DNA from: Kitasatospora fiedleri
Lineage (GTDB): Bacteria > Actinomycetota > Actinomycetes > Streptomycetales > Streptomycetaceae
Assembly: GCF_948472415.1 (NCBI RefSeq)
Contig: NZ_OX419519.1
Coordinates: forward strand, 3,720,001-3,784,000
Direction: 5' to 3'
DNA length: 64,000 nt
This document shows, piece after piece, positions 22,625-31,767 of this stretch. Each line of letters begins with the position of its first letter. The first letter of the stretch is position 1. The translations under genes and the position numbers were made by a program. The notes beneath the pieces are model-generated. The model saw nothing but the letters and a program-made list of their open reading frames with translations, was not told the origin of the DNA and did no database searches.

Positions 22625-24139
22625 ATGACCGACGTCCACCCGTTGACGTCCCCGGCGCCCGCCGCCACCGCGCTGCCGCCCGCCCCGCCCGCCCCGACCG
22701 CTCCGGCGGCCCCGGCGGTCGGCCCGGTGCAGGCGGTCGACCCGACGCGCGCCGCCGGTCCCGTGCAGGCGGTCGGTCCGGCGCGGACGGCCGACCCGGA
22801 GAACGCCGTCGACCCGGCGCTGCTGCCGGAGTTCGGCGAGGCGCCCTCCGCCGACCTGCAGGACCGTTTGGCCGGATGGCTGTCCGATTTCACCAGCCTC
22901 CAGGAGCACCTGGAGCTGCTGGCCCGGGCCGACGGCCTCACCGGCACCCTCGACGCGCTGCTGGACTCCGGCGCGGCCCTGCTCGGCGCCCGCCGCGGCC
23001 TGGTGGTGACGCTGCCGCCCGGCGCGGACCGCCAGCCGGCCCGACCGGTCGGACTCGGCCTGGACCGGGCGATGCTCGGCGCGCTGGAGACCGTCCCGGT
23101 CGAGCACGGCCCGTTCGCCGGGCTGCTCGGCCACCCCGGCCCGGACGGCCGCCTGCTGATCGCCGACCTGGCCGCCGACCCCGCCGTCGGCCCCCGCTTC
23201 CGCGAGGTCGCCGAGCAGCTCGGCCTCGGCGCCTGCTACGCGCTGCCGCTGGCCACCGGCCCGGCGGGCGCGCTCGGCGCCGCCGCCTGGTTCTACGACG
23301 AGCCCGGCAGCCCCGACGAGCGCCGCGAGCACCTGGCGCGCCGCTACTGCGAGTTCGCCGCCCCGCTGCTGGCCCGCCAGCTGGAGGCGGACCGGGCGGT
23401 GCGCGCCGCCGAGACGCTGCGCCGCTCGCTGCTGCCCGGCCACCTGCCCGCCCTCGCCGGACTGAAGGTGGCGGCCCGCTGTGTGCCCGCCGCGCTGGAG
23501 CGGGCCGCGAACAGCGACTGGTACGACGCGGTCGCGCTGCCCGACGACACCGTCGGGCTGACCGTGGGCAGCGTGCTCGGCGGCGGCCCGGGCGCCGGGC
23601 CGGGGGCGGGTGCCGACGCGGCCGCCGCGATGGGCCGGGTGCGGTCCGCGCTGCGCGCCTACGCGGTGCTGGAGGGCGAGGACCCGGTCTCGGTGCTCGG
23701 CGACCTGGAACTGCTGCTGAAGACCACCGAGCCGACCCGCTCCGCCACCGCCGTCTACGCCTGCGTCGACCCGGCCGAGCGCCGGATCGCGCTGGCCGGG
23801 GCCGCCAACTGCCCGCCGGTGCTGCTCACCCGGTACGGCGCGAACTTCGTGGAGACCTCGCTCTCCGCGCCGCTGGGCATGCTCAGCTGCTGGGAGGCTC
23901 CCGGGGTGGAGCTCACCGCGGAGCGCGGCGACGTGCTGGTGCTGTACACCGAGGGCCTGGCCCGCCGCTTCGCCCCGAACCTGCACGCCGGGCAGAGCGC
24001 GCTGCGCCGGGTCGCCGCCGACGCCCCGCGCGACGTCCGGCTCGACCCGGACCGGCTCTGCGCCCACCTGCTGGAGCGGGCCGGCGGCGGGGAGCCCGGC
24101 GGCGACGACCTGGTGCTGCTGGCGGCCCGCTTCGAGTAG
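22625..24139 (+). CDS. GAF/PP2C-type phosphatase with altered active site
   Basis: 504 residues. After a Pro/Ala-rich start (about 60 residues), a GAF-like sensor covers about 95-250 and a SpoIIE-type PP2C domain 260-500. The family usually has GGDWYD and GDVMGHG metal-binding motifs. Here the first is NSDWYD (D301 kept) but the second is GSVLGGG, with Ser316 where a metal-binding Asp is expected. The C-terminal GGDDLVLLA remains. It may therefore be a weak or dead phosphatase that still senses a ligand and binds an anti-sigma antagonist. Stand-alone gene; partner unknown. Confidence 0.85.
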   Translation: MTDVHPLTSPAPAATALPPAPPAPTAPAAPAVGPVQAVDPTRAAGPVQAVGPARTADPENAVDPALLPEFGEAPSADLQDRLAGWLSDFTSLQEHLELLARADGLTGTLDALLDSGAALLGARRGLVVTLPPGADRQPARPVGLGLDRAMLGALETVPVEHGPFAGLLGHPGPDGRLLIADLAADPAVGPRFREVAEQLGLGACYALPLATGPAGALGAAAWFYDEPGSPDERREHLARRYCEFAAPLLARQLEADRAVRAAETLRRSLLPGHLPALAGLKVAARCVPAALERAANSDWYDAVALPDDTVGLTVGSVLGGGPGAGPGAGADAAAAMGRVRSALRAYAVLEGEDPVSVLGDLELLLKTTEPTRSATAVYACVDPAERRIALAGAANCPPVLLTRYGANFVETSLSAPLGMLSCWEAPGVELTAERGDVLVLYTEGLARRFAPNLHAGQSALRRVAADAPRDVRLDPDRLCAHLLERAGGGEPGGDDLVLLAARFE

Positions 24140-24332
24140 CCCGCCCGACCGGGCCGGACCCCGGCACCCGGACGCACCGGCGGGAACCGCGGAGCGGACG
24201 TACCGGCGGGAACCGCGGACCGGACGCCCTTCCTCCGTTCGAACGGCCCTACGTACCATGGGGGCGACATCCGCCCGCACGCCCCGCGACCCGGGGACGG
24301 GCGGGCGGCAGCGCGCGCGAGGAGGCGACGTA

Positions 24333-25823
24333 GTGACCGAGGACCGCAGCCCGGCGGTGGCCGAGAACCCCGAGGGGTCCGCAAAGGGCGAGGAGGAGCC
24401 GGTCAAGAGCCGCAAGAACGGCCTGTACGACGGGACCTCCGACGAGCTGGCCGCGTCCATGCGCACCGGCTGGGCGGACACCGAGCTGCGCGGGCTGGCG
24501 CCGGACGTCCAGGCCCCGTACGCGGCCGAGCGCCGCGCCAAGCTCTCCGCCGCCTTCCCGGGCGAGCGCCTGGTCGTCCCGGCGGGCAACCTGCGCACCC
24601 GCGCCAACGACACCGAGTACGCCTTCCGCGCCGCCAGCGAATACGTGCACCTGACCGGCAACCGGACCGAGGACGCCGTCCTGGTCGGCGAGCCGGTCGA
24701 CGGCGGCGGCCACGCGTTCGCGCTGTACCTGCTGCCGCGCTCCGACCGGGAGAACGGCGAGTTCTGGCTGAGCGGCCAGGGCGAGCTGTGGGTCGGCCGC
24801 CGCCACTCGCTGGCCGAGTCCGAGCAGCTGTACGGCCTGCCGGTGCGGGACGTCCGCACGGCCGCCGAGGAGCTGGCCGCCGTCACCGTGCCGACCCGGA
24901 TCGTGCGCGGCTACGACGTGGCCCTGGAGGCCGCCCTCGCCGAGCAGCTCGACGAGGCGAAGGACGACGAGCTGAAGGTCTTCCTGTCCTCGCTGCGCCT
25001 GGTCAAGGACGAGTGGGAGATCGGCGAGCTGCGCGCCGCCTGCGACGCCACCGTCAAGGGCTTCACCGACGTGGTGCGCGAGCTGGACCGGGCCGTGGCC
25101 ACCTCCGAGCGCTGGATCGAGGGCACCTTCTGGCGCCGCGCCCGGGTCGAGGGCAACGACGTCGGCTACGGCACGATCGCCGCGGCCGGCCCGCACGCCA
25201 CCACCCTGCACTGGGTGCGCAACGACGGCGACGTGCGCCCCGGCGAGCTGCTGCTGCTGGACGCGGGCGTGGAGACCCACACCCTCTACACCGCCGACGT
25301 CACCCGCACCCTGCCGGTCAACGGTCGGTTCAACCCGCTCCAGCGGAAGATCTACGACGCGGTGTACGAGGCCCAGGAGGCCGGCATCGCCGCGGTGAAG
25401 CCGGGCGGGCGGTTCCGCGACTTCCACGACGCCGCGCAGCGGGTGCTCGCCGCCCGCCTGCTGGAGTGGGGCCTGATCGACGCCTCGGTGTACGACCTGG
25501 AGAAGGTCCTGGAGCTCGGCCTGCAGCGCCGCTGGACGCTGCACGGCACCGGCCACATGCTCGGCCTGGACGTGCACGACTGCGCGCACGCCCGCCGGGA
25601 GGACTACGTGGACGCGGTGCTGGAGCCGGGCGTGGTGCTGACCGTCGAGCCCGGCCTGTACTTCCAGGCCGACGACCTGACCGTCCCCGAGGAGTACCGC
25701 GGCATCGGCGTCCGGATCGAGGACGACATCCTGGTCACCGCCGACGGCAACGAGAACCTCTCCGCGGGCCTGCCCCGGCAGGCCGACGAGGTCGAGTCCT
25801 GGATGGCCTCGCTGACCTCCTGA
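24333..25823 (+). CDS. Aminopeptidase P family (Xaa-Pro) metallopeptidase
   Basis: 496 residues from a GTG 7 bp after GGAGG, the usual length for bacterial PepP. The N-terminal domain contains ANDTEYAFRAASEYVHLTG. The C-terminal pita-bread fold has the expected metal ligands: LLLDAGVE and YTADVTRT (two Asp), HGTGHMLGLDVHD (His), LTVEPGLYF (Glu) and RIEDDILVT (Glu). It removes N-terminal residues that precede proline and acts in the cytoplasm. The C-terminal ligand set is complete, so activity is likely. A GGGGC/GCCCC palindrome separates it from the convergent gene. Confidence 0.93.
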   Translation: MTEDRSPAVAENPEGSAKGEEEPVKSRKNGLYDGTSDELAASMRTGWADTELRGLAPDVQAPYAAERRAKLSAAFPGERLVVPAGNLRTRANDTEYAFRAASEYVHLTGNRTEDAVLVGEPVDGGGHAFALYLLPRSDRENGEFWLSGQGELWVGRRHSLAESEQLYGLPVRDVRTAAEELAAVTVPTRIVRGYDVALEAALAEQLDEAKDDELKVFLSSLRLVKDEWEIGELRAACDATVKGFTDVVRELDRAVATSERWIEGTFWRRARVEGNDVGYGTIAAAGPHATTLHWVRNDGDVRPGELLLLDAGVETHTLYTADVTRTLPVNGRFNPLQRKIYDAVYEAQEAGIAAVKPGGRFRDFHDAAQRVLAARLLEWGLIDASVYDLEKVLELGLQRRWTLHGTGHMLGLDVHDCAHARREDYVDAVLEPGVVLTVEPGLYFQADDLTVPEEYRGIGVRIEDDILVTADGNENLSAGLPRQADEVESWMASLTS

Positions 25824-25890
25824 CGCCCCGCCGCCCTGCGACGGTGCCCCGCCGGAACTCCCCGGCGGGGCACCGTCGTTCCCGGCCCGG

Positions 25891-27171
25891 TCAGGGCAGC
25901 AGCACGTCGAAGCTCTGCGTCCCCACGTCGCCCGGCCCGGCGGCGACGGCCGCCCCGGTCACCGACAGCGGGCCGGAGTCGTCCTCGCCGGCGAAGGTGA
26001 GCCGGTAGCGGACGGTGCGGCTCTCGCCCGGGGCCAGCGTGAAGGCCGCGGCGGCCCCGGAGCCGGACGCGTCCGCGGCGAGGCCCGGCAGCTTCGTCCA
26101 GCGCTCCCCGTCGAGCCGCTCGGCGACCAGGTCCGCGGCGGCGCCGTGGTACAGCCCGGGGTCGGCGGTCAGCCGCAGCTCCGGCTGCACGGTGTAGGGG
26201 ACGGCGCCGAAGTCGGTGTAGGTGATGGTGAAGGGCTGCTGGAAGCCGGGCTGCCGCCGGGTGTCGAGCACCTGCGGCAGCGAGACGTCGACCTTGACGT
26301 CGTTGGGGTGCGGCCGGCCGGCGCCCGGGGTGAGCGCGCCGATGTCGAGGCTCTGCGCCAGCTCGGTCAGGGCGTCCCGGTAGTCGTCCGCCAGCCCGGC
26401 CGCGACCAGGTAGACCTGTTCCGCGTGGAAGCCCCACACGGTGGCGTCGAAGGCGCTGCCGTTGCCGCAGTCGACGTGCCAGGTGACCTGCCGGGCGACC
26501 CGGCCGCCGAGCGTCACCACCTTCCGGTCGGCGGCCCGTTGCGGCCCGGCGGCCCCCGTCAGCTCGCCGGGGTGGCCCCAGACCGGGCAGCGCCCCAGGC
26601 CCTTCCAGCCGTCCTCCGCGTCGAGCCCGTACTCGGTGGGCCAGGCGGTGCCGTCCCGGCCGCCGCCTGCGGAGACCAGCCGCACCCCGTACGGCAGGCA
26701 GTCGCCGGGCTGCTGGGTGGGGCTGCCCGGGCTGAGCAGGCAGAGGCCGTCGGCCGGGTCCTGGTCGGGGACAGTCCAGCCCGCCGGGAGGGTGAAGCCG
26801 ACGCCGTGGAAGACCCGGTGCCGACCGGTCGGCGGGGCGGCCCCCTGGTCGACGGTGCCGGCGGACGGTTCGGCCGGGGCGCTGGGTGCGGGGGACGGTT
26901 CCGGGGAGGCGCTGACCCCGGCCGCCGGGGCGGGGGCGGGGCGGTCCACCGGCCGGTCGGTGCGCAGGCTCAGCCAGCCGGTCAGCGCGGCGGCCAGGGC
27001 CAGCGGAAGGGCGACCGTCAGCACCGGCCGCAGGTGGCGGGGTCTGCGGCGGGGCGGCTCGGCGGGGCGCAGGCCCCGGGGGGTGACCTGGGCGGCCCGG
27101 GCCGCGAGCGCGGCGCGCAGCAGCTGCTCGACCGGCCGTTCGGGGGTGCGGTCCTTGTCGCTGGTGCTCAT
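25891..27171 (-). CDS. Membrane-anchored partner of SigE-type sigma factor
   Basis: 426 residues. The first 50 are cytoplasmic and Arg/Ala-rich, then one membrane segment (VLTVALPLALAAALTGW), a Pro/Ser/Ala linker and a large extracytoplasmic region ending in an Ig-like domain (LAPGESRTVRYRLTF). Its ATG overlaps the TGA of the sigma gene by 4 bp, so the two are co-translated. That arrangement is typical of anti-sigma factors, but no zinc (HxxxCxxC) motif is visible in the cytoplasmic part. It may be an unusual anti-sigma or a co-regulated surface protein. Its C-terminal domain resembles that of the neighbouring lipoprotein. Confidence 0.75.
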   Translation of the reverse strand: MSTSDKDRTPERPVEQLLRAALAARAAQVTPRGLRPAEPPRRRPRHLRPVLTVALPLALAAALTGWLSLRTDRPVDRPAPAPAAGVSASPEPSPAPSAPAEPSAGTVDQGAAPPTGRHRVFHGVGFTLPAGWTVPDQDPADGLCLLSPGSPTQQPGDCLPYGVRLVSAGGGRDGTAWPTEYGLDAEDGWKGLGRCPVWGHPGELTGAAGPQRAADRKVVTLGGRVARQVTWHVDCGNGSAFDATVWGFHAEQVYLVAAGLADDYRDALTELAQSLDIGALTPGAGRPHPNDVKVDVSLPQVLDTRRQPGFQQPFTITYTDFGAVPYTVQPELRLTADPGLYHGAAADLVAERLDGERWTKLPGLAADASGSGAAAAFTLAPGESRTVRYRLTFAGEDDSGPLSVTGAAVAAGPGDVGTQSFDVLLP

Positions 27172-27971
27172 CCGGCTTTCTCCAGGTGTCGCTCCAGGGC
27201 GTCCAGGGCCCGGCTGGCGGTGGACTTCACGGTGCCCCGGGCCAACCCGAGGGTTTCGGCGATCTGCGTCTCGGACAGGTCCGACCAGTAGCGCAGCACC
27301 AGCACCTCGCGCTGCCGGGCGGTGAGTTCGCGGAGCGCGGCGAGCACCCGGCGGTGCTCGTCGTTGAGCACCGCGCGGTCCTCGGCGGACGGCTCGTCCG
27401 CCTCGTGCGGCGGGACGTAGGCGCGGGCGGTGCGGCGGCGGCGGAGCACCGAGCGGGCGCCGTTGACCACCGAGGTCCGCAGGTAGCCGAGGGCGTTGTC
27501 GAGGTCGTCCATCCGTTCGCCGTACTTGCGGTACAGCTCGGTGAAGGCGTCCTGGACGACGTCCTCGGCGACGTCCTGGTGGTCGACCAGCAGCACCGCC
27601 AGCCGGACCAGGGGGAGCCGCTGGGCGTGGTAGAGCTCGGTGAGGGTGGGCCGTTCGCGGTCGTCGCCGCTCCGGCCGCCGGGCAGCGCGCGGAGCGCGG
27701 GCGGCTCGGCCGCCGGGCCGGCGGCGGACTCGGCAGCGGTCTCGGTGCGCGGCTGGGCGGTGGGCTCCGCGGCGCTCCCGGCGGCCCCGGCGGGCGGCTC
27801 CGCGGCGGGCTCGCGGACGCCGAACAGCGTGGTGCCGGTCAGGGTCTTCCCGGGCGGCGTGGTGCCGGGCAGGGCGTTCCCGGGCAGCGCGGTGCCGGGC
27901 AGGGCGCGCAGCAGGGTGCCCAGCAGGCCGCGCGTCGGGCGGCCGATCGGCGGCAGGATCGCGATCGACAT
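27168..27971 (-). CDS. SigE-family ECF sigma factor with repeat extension
   Basis: 267 residues. Sigma region 2 (AVLLVDHQDVAEDVVQDAFTELYRKY) and region 4 (LTARQREVLVLRYWSDLSETQIAETLGLARGTVKS, shown here in part as LSETQIAETLG) are well preserved, as in actinobacterial SigE-type ECF factors. An N-terminal extension of about 100 residues precedes them; its first half is built from pentapeptides (ALPGT, ALPGN, ALPGT, TPPGK) coded by a 30-bp DNA repeat. The gene is overlapped by the membrane protein behind it and preceded by a lipoprotein gene, forming a probable envelope-signalling trio. Confidence 0.88.
   Translation of the reverse strand: MSIAILPPIGRPTRGLLGTLLRALPGTALPGNALPGTTPPGKTLTGTTLFGVREPAAEPPAGAAGSAAEPTAQPRTETAAESAAGPAAEPPALRALPGGRSGDDRERPTLTELYHAQRLPLVRLAVLLVDHQDVAEDVVQDAFTELYRKYGERMDDLDNALGYLRTSVVNGARSVLRRRRTARAYVPPHEADEPSAEDRAVLNDEHRRVLAALRELTARQREVLVLRYWSDLSETQIAETLGLARGTVKSTASRALDALERHLEKAG
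27829..27907. repeat. 30-bp tandem repeat in the sigma factor gene
   Basis: About 2.6 copies of a 30-bp unit with core GGTGCCGGGCAGGGCG encode the LPGTA/LPGNA repeats of the N-terminal extension. Confidence 0.7.
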
Positions 27972-28069
27972 CGTGGTGTTCCGTTCCCCCCTCGGAGGCG
28001 GCGGGGCGGGGTGCCCCGCCGCCGGTTCGGTCCTGGTGACGTTGTGGCGGCGGCGGGTTCGGTTCAGCC

Positions 28070-29314
28070 CTACCGGCGGAGCTCGGTCTCGTGCTGCTCG
28101 GTGGTGGCGCGGTGGCCGTCGGCGGTGCCGTCGGCGACCACCAGCAGGCGGGTGAGCCGCGGGTCGGCGCCCGGGGCGACGGTGATCCGGAAGGTCGTCG
28201 AGCGGCTCTCGCCGGCGCCCAGTGCGGCCGGGAAGTCGTCGGGGGCGAGGCCGACGCCGAGCCGCTCGCCGATGCACGCGTCGACCAGTTCGACCGGTGC
28301 CCACGCGCCGCCGTGCAGCCACTCGACCTTCAGGTCGGCGGCGGACGGTTGCGGGCCGTCCCCGGCGGCGTCGAACAGGGCCAGCCCGGCGAGGGCCCGG
28401 GCGGCCGGGAGGGCGGAGCCGGTGAGCTTGACGGTGACGTGGAACTGGCCGGGGGCGGGCGCGGGCAGGTCGGCGGGAGCGGTGTCGAAGGCGGCGGCGG
28501 GGCGGCGCGGGTCGGTGACCTCGACGTCCTGCACGGCCCGGGCGACCAGGGTGGTGTCGCCGTGGACGGCGTCGGCCTCGACCGGCAGCGTGCCGGGGCC
28601 GTCGCCCGCGTCCAGCCGCATCCGGTAGGTGAGGGTGCGGCTGGCGCCGGGGTCCAGGGTGAACCGGGCGTCCTTGCCGGTGGTGGCGTAGTCGGTGCCG
28701 GTGCCCTGGGAGAGCGGCAGGTCGGTCCAGCCGGACGGGTCCTGGCGCTGCAGGGTGCCCTCGGCCGTCGGGGCGATGACGGCGCACCGGGCGCCCGGGT
28801 AGAACCGGGTGGCGACCACCGGCTGGAGGTCCTGGTAGCTGCGGTCGGTGCCGTTGCGCCAGGTGACGGTGAAGGTGAGCGCCTCGCCGCCGGCCTGGAC
28901 GGGGTGGCCCGCGAGGCCGTCGAAGGAGATCGACAGCTTCCCGTCGCCCTTCTTCTCCGCCGCGGCCAGGACGCCGGTGCCGTCGGCCCAGGCGGAGTCG
29001 CCGTCCGTCCCCGGGTCCGACTCCGGGTCCGCCGGGGTCGGCGCGTCCGCCGCGTCGGCGGTGGCCGGGGCGGTGGGGGTGCCGGTGGCGTCCGGGACCG
29101 GCGCGGCGTCGGGCGCGGTGTCCACGGCCGGGGCGGGGGCGGCGGCGCGGGCCGCGGCGGGCGCGGCGCCGTCGTGCCGGACGGGGCCGCAGGCGGCCAG
29201 TCCGGCGGCGGTCAGCAGGGTGAGCGGGACGGCGGTCCACCGGCGGTGCTTGCGGCCCCAGCCGGAGTTCAGCCGGACATTCTTCGCAAAACGGATGTCG
29301 GTGGACGCGTTCAT
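28070..29314 (-). CDS. Secreted lipoprotein with Ig-like domains
   Basis: 414 residues. A long basic N-terminal segment leads to a lipobox (LTAAGLAAC, Cys about residue 44), so it is anchored to the outer face of the membrane. An Ala/Pro/Thr-rich linker follows. Then come three repeated beta-type units with related endings: DPGASRTLTYRMRL, a middle unit, and GAGESRSTTFRITV. The same pattern ends the membrane protein encoded two genes away. A GGGGGGAAC ribosome site precedes both this gene and the sigma gene. It probably supplies an extracellular sensing or binding module for the sigma pathway; this is inferred from position. Confidence 0.78.
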   Translation of the reverse strand: MNASTDIRFAKNVRLNSGWGRKHRRWTAVPLTLLTAAGLAACGPVRHDGAAPAAARAAAPAPAVDTAPDAAPVPDATGTPTAPATADAADAPTPADPESDPGTDGDSAWADGTGVLAAAEKKGDGKLSISFDGLAGHPVQAGGEALTFTVTWRNGTDRSYQDLQPVVATRFYPGARCAVIAPTAEGTLQRQDPSGWTDLPLSQGTGTDYATTGKDARFTLDPGASRTLTYRMRLDAGDGPGTLPVEADAVHGDTTLVARAVQDVEVTDPRRPAAAFDTAPADLPAPAPGQFHVTVKLTGSALPAARALAGLALFDAAGDGPQPSAADLKVEWLHGGAWAPVELVDACIGERLGVGLAPDDFPAALGAGESRSTTFRITVAPGADPRLTRLLVVADGTADGHRATTEQHETELRR

Positions 29315-29868
29315 CTCAGTTCCCCCCGGGGCGGTGACGGTGACGGTGAGCCGGGACGGGAAGCGCCTCTCCCCCGAGCGCGCCCTCCTCACCCCTCACC
29401 CTGATGGACGCCCAGCACGGCGGGAGGTTGCGGACGGACGCGAAGTTTTTTCACCGCCGCCGGAGCCGCGCACCGCCCGCGGCGCGCCCGCGGCGAAGCC
29501 CCCGGCCGGTCCGTCCGGCGGGGGCTCCGTCGTGCTCAGTGGCGCCGGCCCCAGCCGGAGCGGGCGGCGCGGATCGGGAGTTTCTTCTCATAACGGGCGA
29601 AGGAGGACATGGACATCTGACGCTCTCCGGACGTGGTGGTGGAAGAGGACGGGGAACGGCCGCACCGGGCCCCGATGTGATGACTCCTCATCCTCCCGGG
29701 AGGTTGTCTCCCGATTCCAAAGGTTTTCCGCCGCCGCCCGCCCCCGTCCGTTCAGCTTCCGCCCCCGTCCGTGCGCACCCGCCCACCCCGCCGCCGCTCC
29801 CGGCGCCCCGCCCGGGCGGACGGCTACACTCGGCGCGAGTCCGCCGACGGCCGCCCCGGGAGCACCAG
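29315..29868. other. Intergenic region upstream of GlxA-type regulator
   Basis: About 550 bp without a convincing gene. It contains a 12-bp palindrome CCTCCCGGGAGG at 29692-29703 and Pro/Arg-coding low-complexity DNA. Frames through it lack a ribosome site and show no family signature. Confidence 0.4.
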
Positions 29869-30885
29869 ATGGCCGAGCCCGTACCCCTCACGATCGGAAG
29901 GCGCCCGGCGCCGGTGCACACCGTCGCGGTGTACGCCTTCGCGGGCATGGCCCCGTTCGAACTCGGCGTGGTGGTCGAGGTGTTCGCGCTGGCCCGGCCC
30001 GAGCTGGCCGGGCTGCTGGCCGCTCCCTGGTACGACGTGCGGGTGTGCGCCGAGCGGCCGGGCCACCCGCTGGAGGCGGTCGGCGGGTTCTCGCTGACGC
30101 CCCGGTACGGGCTGGAGGAGCTCGCCGCCGCCGACACCGTCGTGGTGGTCGGGGTGCCCGATCCGCTCGGCGACGTCCCGCCCGCCGTGGTCGCCGCGCT
30201 GCGCACCGCGCACGCCCGCGGCGCCCGGGTGGTCTCGATCTGCTCCGGCGCCTTCGCGCTGGCCGCCGCCGGGCTGCTGGACGGCCTGCCCGCCACCACC
30301 CACTGGCGGTACGCGCCGGAACTGCGCCGCCGCTACCCGGCCGTCCGGGTCGACCCGGACGTGCTGTACGTCGACAACGGCCGGGTGCTGACCAGCGCGG
30401 GCAGCGCCGCGGGCATCGACCTGTGCCTGCACCTGGTGCGCCAGGACCACGGCGCGAAGGTCGCCAACACCGTCGCCCGCCGCTTCGTCGTCCCGCCGCA
30501 CCGGGACGGCGGGCAGGCGCAGTTCATCGAGGCGGCGGTCCGGCCGGTGGACGAGCCGGAGGACGGGGTGGCCCGCTCGATGCGCTGGGCGCTGGACCAC
30601 CTCGCCCGGCCGCTGACCGTGCCGCTGCTGGCCCGGGCGGCCGGCATGTCCGACCGCTCGTACCTGCGGCACTTCACCGCCCGCAACGGGGTCAGCCCGA
30701 TGCGGTGGGTGGCGATCCAGCGGATCGCGGCCAGCCTGCCGCTGCTGGAGTCGCCGGAGGGCAGCGTGGAGGAGATCGCCGCGGCGGTGGGCTTCGAGTC
30801 GGCGGCGACCTTCCGCCACCACTTCGGCCGCACCATGCGCACCTCGCCGACCGCCTACCGGCGCACCTTCGGCCGGGCCGCCTGA
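29869..30885 (+). CDS. GlxA-type AraC-family regulator (DJ-1/PfpI + AraC)
   Basis: 338 residues. The N-terminal half is a DJ-1/PfpI-like domain with the nucleophile-elbow cysteine kept (SICSGAFALAAAG) and FAGMAPFELGVVVEVF. The C-terminal half is an AraC HTH pair (MSDRSYLRHFTARNGVSPMRW, followed by AAAVGFESAATFRHHFGR). Such regulators respond to small metabolites and can activate nitrogen or arginine-related genes or development. It has no obvious co-transcribed target; the next gene is convergent. The ATG at 29869 follows a CGGGAG. Confidence 0.88.
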   Translation: MAEPVPLTIGRRPAPVHTVAVYAFAGMAPFELGVVVEVFALARPELAGLLAAPWYDVRVCAERPGHPLEAVGGFSLTPRYGLEELAAADTVVVVGVPDPLGDVPPAVVAALRTAHARGARVVSICSGAFALAAAGLLDGLPATTHWRYAPELRRRYPAVRVDPDVLYVDNGRVLTSAGSAAGIDLCLHLVRQDHGAKVANTVARRFVVPPHRDGGQAQFIEAAVRPVDEPEDGVARSMRWALDHLARPLTVPLLARAAGMSDRSYLRHFTARNGVSPMRWVAIQRIAASLPLLESPEGSVEEIAAAVGFESAATFRHHFGRTMRTSPTAYRRTFGRAA

Positions 30886-30952
30886 CGCCGCGTCAGCCCT
30901 CCCCGGCCCCGGACCTCCCCGGCCCGGCCCGGCCCGGTCCCCCCGGTGCGGC

Positions 30953-31726
30953 TCAGCCCTCCCGCTCCAGCCGGTCCGCGTTGGCGTGGATCGCGTCCCG
31001 CAGCCACCGGGCGAGGCCCGGGGCGAGCTTCTCGTACGTCTCGGTGAACCGCGGGTCGGCGAGGTACATGTCGCCGAGGCAGCGGTGCGTCTGCGGGCCG
31101 CAGTCGTAGAAGTGCCGGCCGATGTGCCGCCGGTGCTGCTCGGCGACGGCGGTCGCCTGCTCGCCGTCCGGGGCCGCGCCGGCGGTGAACGCCGCCACCA
31201 GGGCGTCGTTGATGCCGTCGGCCTCGGCCTTGATCCGCTCCCAGTCCGCCTTGGTGTAGCGGGCGGTGCGCCGCTGGGACTGCTTCCAGGCGTCGGTGGC
31301 GCCCCAGCGCTGCTCGGCCTCGCCCTCCCAGTCCTCCTGGTAGTCCGCGCCGAACACCTCGAACTTCTCCTCCGGGGTCAACTGGATTCCCAAGGTCCTC
31401 GCCTCCATCGCTCGTTCGACCGCCGCGGCGAGTTCCTCCAGCTTGCGCATCCGGTCGCCGATCAGCTCGCGCTGCCGGCGCAGGTGCTCGCTCGGGCCGA
31501 CCGTCCGGTCGTCCAGGATCGCCGCGATCTCCTCCAGCGGGAAGCCGAGTTCGCGGTAGAACAGGATCTGCTGCAACCGGTCCAGCTCGGCCTCGCCGTA
31601 GCACCGGTAGCCGGCCGGGGTGCGGCCGCCGGGCACCAGCAGGCCGATCCGGTCGTAGTGGTGCAGGGTGCGCACCGTGACCTTGGCGACCGCCGCCAGC
31701 CGGCCGACCGAGTAGCCCTCGTCCAT
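30953..31726 (-). CDS. MerR-family activator with TipAS-like domain
   Basis: 257 residues from an ATG after AAGGAGGG. The N-terminal winged helix reads YSVGRLAAVAKVTVRTLHHYDRIGLL, followed by the dimer helix. The C-terminal 140 residues match the TipAS antibiotic-recognition fold (FGADYQEDWEGEAEQRWGATDAWKQS, cited in part as DYQEDWEGEAEQRWG). TipA proteins bind thiopeptides and other macrocyclic drugs and then activate their own promoter. A MerR-type palindrome next to a TTGAC box upstream supports autoregulation here. No exporter is adjacent, so sequestration of the drug may be its main role. Confidence 0.88.
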   Translation of the reverse strand: MDEGYSVGRLAAVAKVTVRTLHHYDRIGLLVPGGRTPAGYRCYGEAELDRLQQILFYRELGFPLEEIAAILDDRTVGPSEHLRRQRELIGDRMRKLEELAAAVERAMEARTLGIQLTPEEKFEVFGADYQEDWEGEAEQRWGATDAWKQSQRRTARYTKADWERIKAEADGINDALVAAFTAGAAPDGEQATAVAEQHRRHIGRHFYDCGPQTHRCLGDMYLADPRFTETYEKLAPGLARWLRDAIHANADRLEREG

Positions 31727-31767
31727 CGCGTTCCCTCCTTCCCGCCGCTCGTGCGACCAGCCTGCGG

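Noticed and set aside
22565-24886. 773-codon open frame opposite the PP2C gene
   Set aside because: Antisense shadow spanning two unrelated real genes.
28091-29404. 437-codon frame opposite the lipoprotein gene
   Set aside because: Gly-rich antisense frame; the minus strand has a lipobox and beta repeats.
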